Shown here one piece after another: positions 1 through 9,664 of a stretch of DNA of 30,955 bases (position 1 is the stretch's first letter; every line of letters starts with the position of its first letter). The position numbers and the translations under genes were made by a program. The notes below the pieces were generated by a model that had not been told where the DNA came from, did not search any database, and worked only from the letters and a program-made list of their open reading frames with translations. Origin of the DNA: Micractinium sp. NFX-FRZ (lineage: Eukaryota > Chlorophyta > Trebouxiophyceae > Chlorellales > Chlorellaceae); the NCBI GenBank assembly GCA_029339195.1, contig JAPTJF010000602.1, positions 1-30,955 of the forward strand, read 5' to 3'.

Positions 1-162
1 AGCCGCCGCCAGCCAGGCTGTCGCGTATCACCCCCCAGTCACCCAAGCGTGTCATCTTCTTCTTCTTCTTCTTCTTCGTGGCACACGCTGCCCAACGCTT
101 ATTCCCGCGGCTTTCACGCACAACTGCACGCAGCTGGAGGCCACAGCGCGCTGACACGCGAG

Positions 163-2231
163 ATGGATGCCGCCCCCGCCAGCCTTCTGGTGCTGCCCAA
201 CCACGTTCTAGACGTCCTCGCGACGCGGCTGTCTGAGCCTAAAGATCGGTAGGTGCCGCCGCCCGGCCGCCCACCCGCCGCGGCTGCTGGCACCACTCAA
301 CCCCAAGTCCGACGTGCGCCAGCCACCGGCCCTTCCTCCCTGCTGCAGCATCCGCCTGGCGGCCTGCTGCACGGCCCTGTATGAAGCCTCTGCCCGCTGG
401 TTCAGCCACAGCCTCCTGGATGCGCGGTTCAACGGACGGCTAGAGGACTGGGAGGCCAACGCCCGCTGGCTGCGGCGCGTGGCAGGTGCGCACTCAGCCG
501 CTGCCTGCCATGCTGCCGCTGCCACGCTGCCGCTGCATGGCCGTCCAGGTGTAAGGCGCGTGGCTGCCGTCCCGCTCCTGGTACTGCACTCACTGTCACC
601 TTGCCCTGTCCTGCCCTGTAGTTCCGGTGAGGCTGGACCTCCACCTGTTCCCGGAGCGAGCGTTGGAGGCTTTGACTATCATGGCAGGAGTGGGAGGCAT
701 CCAGCTGGCCAGCATCAACCTGAGCAACTGCCGCTCCCCCTCCGTGCCGGCGCTGCTGACTGGCTTCCGCGCGAGCCTGACCAGCTTGGACCTCAGTTGC
801 ACCGGCATGCAGGATGGCTGGGCGCAGCTGGGCCCGCTGCCGGCGCTGCTTGAGCTCAGTCTGGCAGCCTGCGGCCTCGACGCCGTGCCACCGCAGCTGG
901 CCGGGTGCCCGGCTCTGACCCGCCTCGACCTGACAGACAATTTCATTGAGCACGGCTGGGAGGCTCTGCAGCCGCTGACCCTGCTGCGCAGCTTGGTCCT
1001 GGTGCAGTGCGGCTTGAGCACCTTTCCGGGGCCTCTGGGGGGGCTGCTGCAGCTGACCAGCCTGGATGCCGACTGGAACGTAGTGCAGGACGGCTGGGAG
1101 CGGCTGCGCCAGCTGACGGCTCTGCAGTCCCTGCGGGTGGAGATTTGCTGGCCCGAGGCTGTGCCAGATGTGCTGTCCTGCCTGACGGGCCTGTCCAGCC
1201 TGGACTTGGGAAACAGCATTGTGCAGCACGGCTGGGAGCGGCTGCGACCGCTGCACAGCTTGCGCAGCCTCAGCGTGAACAGCTGCCAGCTGTCCTCCCT
1301 GCCGCCCTGCCTGCCTGGCATGGCGCGGCTGTCCCGCCTCGATCTGGGCGGCAACGCGCTGCAGCAGGGCTGGGAGCAGCTGCTGCAGCTGCACAGCTTG
1401 TGCAGCCTCAGCTTGAACAGCTGCCAGCTGTCCTCCCTGCCGCCCTGCCTGTCTGGCATGACGTGCCTGTCCCGCCTCGATCTGGGCGGCAACGCAGTGC
1501 AGCAGGGCTGGGAGCAGCTGCAAGCCCTGCGGCAGCTCGAGTCGCTTGAGCTGTGCGGTTGCCAGCTGTCAGCCCTGCCCGCCGCGCTCACCAGCCTGAC
1601 AGGCGTGACCCGCCTGTCCTTGGCTGTCAACTCAGTGCAGCACGGCTGGGAGCGGCTGGGGGCACTGCGCGTGCTGCGCGTGCTCGATCTCGACGACTGC
1701 AGCCTGACCGCGCTGCCGGCACCGCTGCGGCTGCTCACGGCACTGGAGGAGCTCCACGTCACAAACAACGACATCCACTCCGGCTGGAGCCACCTGCCAC
1801 GCTCGCTGCGCACGCTGTGCATGGGAGCGGACTACGCAGGGATGAGCCAGGGAGACGACGAAGAGCCCTACCTGGTGCCCACCCTGCTGCCGGCGCAGCT
1901 GGCGCGCCTGACAGCGCTGCGCTGCCTGCAACTGTACGGCCGTCGGGTGGTCGGCGGCTGGCAACACCTCCGCTGCCTGGCACAACTGCAAGAGCTGAGC
2001 ATTGCCTTGGCAGGCAAGCCGGCGAGCCTGCCGCCTGTGCTCTCAGCGCTGACGGGGCTAACGGAGCTGCATATTGATGCTGCCAACCCCGCGGAGGGCT
2101 GGCAGCACCTGCAAGGCCTGACCGGCTTGATGCAGCTGCATCTCGACTTTAAGCCGCCCACCAGCCTGCTTGCGCTCGATTTTGGTGGCCGGCTGGCCGT
2201 GAGCGCCCCTTTCGATTATTCCTTCTTGTGA
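163..2231 (+). CDS. F-box-like / leucine-rich-repeat protein
   Basis: Three-exon model: 163-248, 349-485, 622-2231, giving 610 residues; all junctions are GT-AG and in phase. The N-terminus (LPNHVLDVLATRL, then a Leu/Cys-rich segment after intron 1) resembles an F-box, which in other proteins binds SKP1 of an SCF ubiquitin ligase. From about residue 80 onward the protein is leucine-rich repeats. A pair of LRRs forms a composite unit of about 46 residues with pattern LxxLxLxxCxLxxLP...LxxLDLxxNxxxxGW, repeated at least six times; the GW is a distinctive signature. Two adjacent units at 1227-1364 and 1365-1502 are nearly identical. Start chosen at the ATG just before the F-box-like motif; an upstream ATG at 49 would only add a Ser-rich run. 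Role in substrate recognition is inferred from the domain order. The F-box is weaker than the LRR call. Confidence 0.83.
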
Positions 2232-2272
2232 TATGAGCGAGGAGCAAAGCGCAGCATGCTCATGGCGCCTGC

Positions 2273-2277
2273 TGTAA
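2273..2277 (+). terminator. TGTAA polyadenylation signal of the F-box/LRR gene
   Basis: TGTAA lies 42 nt after the stop codon at 2231. TGTAA is the usual chlorophyte polyadenylation signal, and the position suits a short 3' UTR. Confidence 0.55.
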
Positions 2278-3115
2278 ATTGCAGCATCCTTCCAGGTGCC
2301 TCCACGCTCGTGTACTCCCCTGCCCTTTACGGTCCTCCATCTTACTGTCCTCCTCCTTCCGAGGCCTTTTACTTCTCTTCATCCCTGTGTGCAATTGTGT
2401 TCCGTTTGCAAGAAGCTAACCCACTGCTGGGAGCGGGCGAGATTGTTGATGATTGGCACGAATCATGTGCATGCGGGGTGCAGAGGAGCAGGGGTGCAGG
2501 CACGAAGCAGCTGAGCAAGTTGAGGGCAACGTGTGGGATCGCGGCAGGCTTGAAATCCATGCAGCATGTGAGGCGCACGTGCACTGCCTAAGTTGTGTGC
2601 AGGAAGGACTTGCGTCTGGGAGTGCGGTGGCGGGCAGTGGGCAGAGGCAGTGGCAGGTGTTTGGCTGCCATATGTGGCAATGCAATCCTCCCTCTGTCTG
2701 CAGGATGCCTGGCTGCCGCTCTCCGAGTGTGCTGCTGCCTCTACGAATGCCATGCCAGAAGGTGGTCCCTCCATGAAAGTTTCATGCTGGGGGAGGAGGC
2801 GCAGGGGAGGGGCGCACAGAGTGAAAAAAACGGGGCGCTGCGAGGCGGCACCGCGGCGCTGCCTTTCTGCTGTTGTTGAACTTCCCAATTTGCAAGAGTC
2901 CGAGAGTCAGGTCACTTGTAGGGCTACAAGGGCAGTGCCCAGGGCCAGTCTCATCCTGGTCAGGAACGCCGCGGCGCCCTGCCCAGCTGGCGCTGGATGG
3001 GACTCAAACGTGCAGTGCAGACCTCCGGCTGAGCGGTCCCGTGTTTCTTCCCCAATTTGTTCTTAGAGGGTCTGTGCATGCCCGACGCCGCTGCACGGGG
3101 CTGGCGAGAGGCTCT
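2278..3115. other. Intergenic region between F-box/LRR and TVP38 genes
   Basis: Short overlapping open frames occur here in several frames, but none has a recognisable motif or consistent splice structure. It should contain the 5' flank of the TVP38/TMEM64 gene. No convincing TATA box was seen. Confidence 0.5.
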
Positions 3116-4563
3116 ATGGCCGCACTTGACGCGAGCGTGTGGGTGCCGGCGCAGCACACGAGGTGGCGGGCCGCGCAGCGCAGTCTCATTGCCGTAACGC
3201 TGCTGCTGGGCGCCGGCTGGTGGCTGCTGTCTACTCTCGCGGGCCGCCTACCGCCTCTCACGGTGCGCGCTCGGCAATCCAGGCCGGCTCGTCATTAGAA
3301 CCTCACCAAAGGCGCACTCTGCTCTGTTGCTTGGCGCCCCTCACCGGCTGCCGCCCAGCTGCCGCCAACCGCTGCCTTCCTGCCGCCTCGTGCCGTTTCT
3401 GCAGGAGGAGCAGCTGGCGGTGCTGCGCCACTTCCCTCCCCGCACGCTGCCGCAGCTTGCAGCGCAGCGGGATGTGCTGCTGGCCTACGCCGCTGCCGCC
3501 CCGGCCACCGTCCTCTGCGGCTACTGCGCTACATACATCCTCATGCAGGCGAGGCGGTCGGGTGGGACCAGGAGGGCGTGTGCTAGAGCTGGCCGACGCT
3601 GCCTGGCCTTCGTCCCTGCTTCTATCCTGGTGCATTGGATGAGCATGCAGTCTGTGGCAGTGAGCACGAAATGTGGCTGCTCTCCTTGCCACGGCCCTCA
3701 TCCCACTCCTTGCGCCTCACCCGCTTTTCCGCCTGCCGTCCCCCCTGCAGGCCTTTGCCATCCCCGGCACCATCATGCTGTCCCTGCTGGCTGGCGGGCT
3801 GTACGGCGTGGCACGCGGCTCCCTGCTGGTGGCCGCCGTCTCCACGGCAGGCTCCTGCGCCTGCTACTGCATGTCCTGGGCGGTGGGCCAGCCGCTAGCG
3901 CACGCTCTCTGGCCCGACAGGCTGGACAAGTTTGCTGCTGAGGTGGCGGCACGCAGGCGCCAGCTCCTCAACTACATCATCTTCCTGCGGGTCACCCCCA
4001 TCCTGCCCAACACCGTCATCAACGTCTGCTCACCCGTCGTGGGCGTGCCGCTGCTGCCCTTTGCGCTAGGTGAGGCGGGGATTTAGGCACGGCTGGCGGT
4101 GGGCAGAATGCTCTGGGCGCAGCCTGCACCCACATTAGCCTGCTTGCCTGCCTGCTTGCCTGCATGCATGCATGCATGCATGCATGCATGCTGTTTGTGT
4201 GTGCCTGCTTGCTGTCCACCTGCCTGCTGTTCGAGCGTGCCTGCCAACTGTGTGTGCCCGCTGGCCGACCTGTTGCCAACCTGGCGCCCCCGGGGGAGCT
4301 GACCGTGGTGCCTGTCTACGCCCGCCCCTACTGCAGGCACGCTGCTGGGTTGCCTGCCCAACAACGCGGTGGCTGTCAACGCGGGTGCACACCTCAGCGA
4401 GCTGCAGTCGCTTCAGGACTTGTACCAGCCCCGCCTGCTGCTGCTGGGCGCCACCGTTGGAGCAGTGGCGCTGGCCCCCATCTACCTGCAGCGTCGCGCT
4501 GAGCAGGGAGCAGCGGCTGGAGCGGCAGCGGCTGGAGCGACGCATGTGAAGAAGGCGGAATGA
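3116..4563 (+). CDS. TVP38/TMEM64 family membrane protein (VTT / SNARE-associated Golgi domain)
   Basis: Four exons: 3116-3262, 3405-3548, 3751-4069, 4337-4563; 278 residues, typical for the family. A first hydrophobic helix covers residues about 23-43. The VTT core follows: AYAAAAPATVLCGYCATYI, then FAIPGTIMLSLLAGGLYG, then FLRVTPILPNTVINVCSPVV, and TLLGCLPNN near the end. The conserved F-x-I-P-G, R-x-x-P-x-x-P-N and G-x-x-P-N motifs are all present. Members sit in Golgi/ER or plastid membranes; the distantly related VMP1/TMEM41B proteins scramble phospholipids. Intron 2 begins with GC rather than GT if the family-conserved join ILMQ-AFAIPG is right. The Ala-rich tail ends in KKAE. Start chosen as the first in-frame ATG giving a full N-terminal helix. 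Confidence 0.9.
4137..4191. repeat. Compound tetranucleotide microsatellite
   Basis: A GCCT/GCTT-rich tract passes into about seven perfect units of GCAT between 4161 and 4191. It lies wholly within intron 3 of the TVP38/TMEM64 gene and does not affect the coding frame. Confidence 0.95.
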
Positions 4564-5440
4564 GGCTTGAGGGCCTTGGCAGTGTGCGTCCCTTGTTCTA
4601 TTACTTGATCAATCCCTGGTGGGTTGGCCGCCCAAAGATTGGTCACTTGTTCTTGGCCCTCCCTCTTCTTGTTATGCTCCCTTCTCTCCTCTCCTCTCCT
4701 CTCTGCTCCCTTCTGGGACTCTTGCTTTGCTTTGCTTTGCTTTACTGTACCTCCCGCCCCCTGCTCTGTGCTGCTCTCTCCCCGACCTTCACTTGCCTCC
4801 CCTCTTTGCCTGCTTCGTGCTTACCCCATACATCCTCACAAACCGCTGTGGCTCTCCTCAATGCAATGGCCTTGGACCCAACCACCCCATGCTTCTTTCC
4901 GTGTGCCTTCTCCACCTTTCAGCCATTTTGTTGACAGCCGCACCACGGCATCACATGATACTCTCCCTTTTGAGGCAGGCCACCCCCCCCTGTATGCACC
5001 GCCTGCCCGCTACGTGTGCCACCGCACCCATTCTGCCACCGCCCACTCCGTTCTGTCGCCTGGCACTGCCCTGCGCAATGTAACAGGCGACGCGCTATGG
5101 TGCGGGCTTGGGTAACCCCAGGCTGTGGGGCTGGCATGATGCGCCGACCCCGAACACGGCAAGCCAACCACGGTGCACTCCGCACTTCATTTGACAGTCA
5201 CACAACAACTCAGCATGCATTCATACTACCCCGGGGTGGGCTAATCCATGGCGCCCAATGTGTGTACTCATATGGCGGTTGCGCATCCCATGCAGGTGGC
5301 AGGCAGTGAGGCAAGGGTGCCGCCGCGGCTTGGCCCATGCACTTCCACCACAAATCCATCGTTTCACTCTGGCACTCGCGCTGTTTGTCCGGTCTGCATC
5401 CACGGTTCTCAGGCGTCCTTGCCGGGCGTGTTGCTCACAG
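4564..5440. other. 3' flank of TVP38 gene and 5' flank of MYND gene
   Basis: A pyrimidine-rich stretch (CTCCT runs at about 4670-4745) follows the TVP38 stop. A TGTAA at 5079-5083 could end a UTR of about 520 nt. The segment 5258-5440 is open in the frame of the downstream gene, but its translation looks non-coding. No recognisable gene is present. Confidence 0.5.
5079..5083 (+). terminator. Possible TGTAA polyadenylation signal of the TVP38 gene
   Basis: This is the only TGTAA seen between the TVP38 stop and the MYND gene. The implied UTR is long, so this is tentative. Confidence 0.35.
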
Positions 5441-8400
5441 ATGGGCTGGCCCGAGGCCCACACGCTGCTGCTGGAGGCCAGGCGGCTGCTGCCTCGGGCA
5501 GTAGACAACGACTTCGAACAGACGCCTCTCGCGCTGCGCGCTGCGGAAGAGTTCAAAGCCGCAGCTGCTGCCGCCGCCGCCGCCTTCGCCGCCCCGACCG
5601 CAGCTCTGCGCGAGGCGCTGCTCAGGTGCGCGCTTTGCTTTTGGTGCATGAGGAGGGCGTCGTCCGGGCTGGGCATGCCACTGTCTTTAGCAAACTGCAG
5701 ATGCCTTCTGACCTGCAACTACGGCCTGCCATGCAGTGAGGTGCTGTGCCTCAGCGCGCAGCTGCCGGAGCTGGGTGCTACGACCGACGCTGCGCTGGGT
5801 GCTGCCTACGGGGATGCGCACCGCGAGCGGCAAGGCTTCAGAGCCTTTGACGCCCTGCTCCTGGCAGCGGGGGGCTGCGCCATGCTACTCGCAGCGGTTG
5901 GCCTCCCCGAGCACAACCGGCAGCACCGGCAGCACTGCGCGCGCCTGCTGCTTGAGCGGCGGTCGCTAATGCCGGCGGGCCCGTCGGCCACGCAGCTGCC
6001 CGGCTGGCTGGCAGGTCACCTCAACCTGCAACTGGCGGTCCTGCAGTATGTGCTGCCGCCGCCTGGCAGCGCTGGCATCCAAGGCCTTGGCTTCCCGCCA
6101 GGTGCCTTCCATCAGTCTGCGGCACGAGATGCGTATGCGGCCCTGTCCCCGGCACGCACGCTGGAGTGGCTCACTGCTGTGACGGGAATGCTAGAGATGA
6201 CTGGCCAAGGTGCGGGGCAGCTGGAGAGGCATCAATTCCTGCGTTGGGAATGGCCAAGTCTTCTCCCAGCTCCCCCCTACCTGCTCACTGCAGCCCTTGC
6301 GCGAGCGATGCACAGGGGTGTTGCTGCTGAGCACCCGCCGTGCGATGCCCCTGCTGTCTGCTGCAGGGCCTGTGCAGGCCTGCTGCCGGGTGCGCCTGGC
6401 TGGCATCAGTGCGTCTGTATGCATGCATCCATCCCTTCAAGAACACCAGGCGGAGTGGCAGGCCAAGCCAGAGGCGACCTTTGGCATTGCCACTCACCTG
6501 CTGTCGGCAGTCAAGGAGGCAGCTGTTGCCGCAGCGCTACCGGCAGAGCGCCAGCCAGGCTGGTTTGCCTGGGGTGAAGCCTGCAATGCGGCAGTAGCTC
6601 TGGTCTCTCCCCCGATGCAACCTGGGCTGACAATGGCGCTGACGGTGTCACGCACTGGCGGCAACGACGCCTTGGCCGCAGCAGCCAAGCTGGTGCAGCT
6701 GTCAGCGCCAGCTGGCAAGGATGCTGAGCAGACACTGCAGCAGCAGGGTGAGGCAGCTGCCCTGCACTGCATGTTTCACGGCCTGCTGGGCTGCATTTTC
6801 GAGCGCCTTGAGGAGGTGCATCAGCGCGTAGATTTGAGGCTGCTGCGCAGGATGACTCTTCAGGAAGAGCGGGATCCAGCCTGGGACTTGTGGGAGCTGC
6901 AGCAGCGGGCCGCATTGGTGCTGCCTCTGGTGCCGTTGCTGCCGACGCTGGCGGGGCGGCTGCAGCAGCTGGCGCCATCCAGCAGCGGCGGCAGCGGCAG
7001 CGGCGGCAGCAGCAGGGGCGGTGAAGTTAGCAGCGATGCGTATTGCGCAGGGCTGCTCACGCCCCTGTGCATCGCTTGGGCAACGTGCTGCATCAGCTGG
7101 CATCGCACTGCGGTCTGCGGCCAGCGCCAGCGGGTTCACATCAAGCACTGCCCGGAAGCGCTGCAGAGATGAGGGAGTGGGAGGCCTACCGCCGCAGCAG
7201 GTCAGCGCTTTGTATTCGTGACAGGTGGATACGTGTTACGGGGATGGTGCCCTACTTTACGACGTGCCGATGCGCCACCCTCCCGCTTCTGCTGGCCTGT
7301 CGTGCCGGCATGTGCATGCTGTATAATGGGAAAGGGCTGCCTGCTACGCTCACCCGGCTCACATGAGCCGCACCCTTGCAGGTGTGAGGGCTGGAGCGCT
7401 GTGGTGGAGAACATTGGCATGGCCACCGAATGGTGCACGGCGGCTGCCGCGGCCCTGCGTGTGCTGCCGCTGCTGATCAGCCCAGCAGCTCAAGCGGCGG
7501 CCGCGCCCAGTCAGCAGGGGGAGGAGCTGCAACAGGTGGCAACCATGCTGGCCGGCAGGTGCCTCACACTGGCCAGCGACGTCGCCAGCACCTGCCTACC
7601 TCTGGCCGGCTCGCTGCAGCCGTTGCGGCAGCAGCAGGATGATCATCAGGCTTCCCTGGCATTCCAAAGAGCCTTGTGGCGGCTGCACACCGCGGGCTGC
7701 CGCGCGGCTTGCTGGGGCGAGCAGCAGGCGGAGGAGCAGCTTCCGACTGGCTGGCGGCCCGCGCTGCTGACGCTGCTGAGCGCCAGCCTGGGCAGCGCAC
7801 GGCTGGTGCAGCATGTGTGCAAGGGTGTCGCAGCAGATAGCCCAGACATTGAGTACGACAGGTGCGATACATGCGAGCCTCATATGGCTGTGGGTTGCAT
7901 GCAGGATCCAGCATAGATGCGGTCAATATCTGCACGTAATGTCCGTAAAGCAACATGTCGTTCACGGCGCCCCCGCGCGTGCTGCCGGAGCACCCCTGCT
8001 GCACGCTGTTGGGCCGACTGGGCTGGCCGGCTGGCCCCCCCGCTTCCTTACCCACATGCCTACCTCGCTGCCCTTTGCACCCCGGCGCCTCCCCAATTTC
8101 CTTTCCGTGCAGCTTCTTCCGTGGCATGTGCACCGCCACGTGGGAAGCGCTGCAGCTGCTGGTGGCCTCCACAACCATGGGCGAACTGTGCTGCGCCACC
8201 CTGGCACGCTGCCTGGGCACTGTGGCGGTGGGCAGCCCGCCTGCCCTGGCGCGCGACCCCGCCTTCCAGGCCATGCTTGGCTCTGCGGTGGCCTGCCTGC
8301 CCCAGGTGTGCTGCTGGTGTTGATGGCATGCCTACCAGCTAAGCTATGCGCGACAGGGCGCATGCGTGCGGCAGGCCACGTGACCGGCACTCCCTCGCTC

Positions 8401-9348
8401 AAGCGCATGCACATGCTCGGTGTGGGGAGCGCCTCTGGCAGACTTGCTAGCTCGGTACAGTGAGCCGTAACTTCAGGGGCCTCGCCTGCACCCGTTTGTT
8501 GCAGGAGCGGCTGCAGTGGGCGACAGTGATCCATGAGCTGCTGCTGCTTGCTGAGCGCTCGCCCTGCTTCTCGGTGCTGCTGGCCGCCAGCGGTGGATTG
8601 GAGTGCATCGCCGACTGGCTGCAGCCACTGGTAGTGGCCCCAAGGGAAGACCTGCTGGTGAGGACTCCTGCTGCCTCGCTGCTTCACCTGCTGCTGTGTA
8701 TTGTGACTACATGCACAGCACGTGCAGAGGTTGGTGTGCAATAGGAATGTTGCAAACAAGCTGCTGCGCCCGCCTGCTGCTGCCTCTTCCCCTGCTATGC
8801 AGGCTGCAAGCCTGCTGGCCTGCTGCATGCAGGCGGTGCACAGCATGGCGCGTGCGGCGCAGGCAGTTACGAGCGGTGCATGTGCTGCAGAGCCGCCGCC
8901 AACCTTGGCGGCAGTGCAGTCGGCGCACGCGGCTCTCAGCAGCGCTGTGGGAGGCTCGGGGGCACGCACATCCAGTGGGGGCGCCAACGTGTCAGTGGTC
9001 TGGCTGCCTGCAGCACTGGAGCCTGCGTGCCAACTGGCAACTGCCTTGCTCGCACACTGGAGCGAGGTGGAACAGGCGGCAGCGGCACGCGTGGCGGCGG
9101 CACAGGCAGCGGCCACCCGCAGCTGTGCGTTCCTGCGCTGCGCCAGCCTGGCAGCTGATGGCGGGCCCGCATCCGGCGAAGGGCCGGGCAGCAAGCGCTG
9201 CAGCGGGTGCAGGGTGGCAAGGTACTGCGGTACTGTCTGCTCTCATGCCGACTGGGCGAGCGGAGGGCACCGCAAAGTGTGCAAGGCGCTGGCGGCGGCA
9301 CAGCAGGCCGTGCAGCAGGCGACCGCTGAGGAAAATGGTGCCAGCTAA
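5441..9348 (+). CDS. MYND-type zinc-finger protein
   Basis: Eight-exon model: 5441-5625, 5737-6209, 6367-7020, 7167-7200, 7382-7861, 8113-8305, 8505-8657, 8803-9348; 905 residues, all junctions in phase. The first ~830 residues are Ala/Leu-rich and helical with no family I recognise. The C-terminus is a MYND finger: Cys832 and Cys837, then CSGCRVARYCGTVC (857-870), DW (874-875), His880 and Cys884. It departs from the standard finger by a four-residue gap in the first Cys pair. MYND fingers mostly bind short proline-rich peptides. Two doubtful points: an upstream exon could exist, because the chosen ATG directly follows a CAG, and the fourth intron (7021-7166) could instead be coding sequence with a one-base deletion. 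The mature function is unknown. Confidence 0.78.
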
Positions 9349-9664
9349 GCTGTGCAGTTGACACACAGGCCCGCCCGCTCATCTTCTGTGTGCTATGTTG
9401 CGTACCCTTGCATCTGTGCGCGCCTGTAGCCATTGATTCATTCTCTGTGAAGGCTTTCTTTCCAATTCATTAGCAGCTTTGTTTGCGGAAAACAGCTTGT
9501 CAGTGCTCCTGCAGTAAGAACAGGCACGCAGAGGGGTGCGCCCTGCCGTGTGCTGCTGGCACCAGCTCCTTGGCCTTTTGTTGCACATGCCCTAACGTCT
9601 GCTCGTGTTTGATCGCTGGGACACCTCTACAAGTGGTTAACAATGAACGCGTACAACAATGCAG
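9349..9664. other. Convergent 3' intergenic gap (MYND gene / ATG5)
   Basis: Both neighbouring stop codons face into this 316 bp gap, so it must hold both 3' ends. No TGTAA was seen on either strand. It is less GC-rich than the flanking coding sequence. Confidence 0.55.

Noticed and set aside
429..1822. Long open frames antisense to the F-box/LRR gene (364 and 408 codons)
   Set aside because: They are shadows of the repetitive GC-rich LRR coding sequence and show Gln/Ala or Arg/Ser runs with no domain. The sense frame has clear LRRs and matching splice phases.
2995..3015. B-box-like GGGACTCAAA on the minus strand, also at about 12970
   Set aside because: Both lie just upstream of gene starts and tempted a SINE or promoter-motif call. 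No A box or wider similarity between the two sites was found.
5258..5440. 61-codon N-terminal extension of the MYND protein
   Set aside because: It is in frame, but its translation is Arg/Cys-rich and does not resemble the rest of the protein. The ATG at 5441 was preferred, though an unseen upstream exon is possible.
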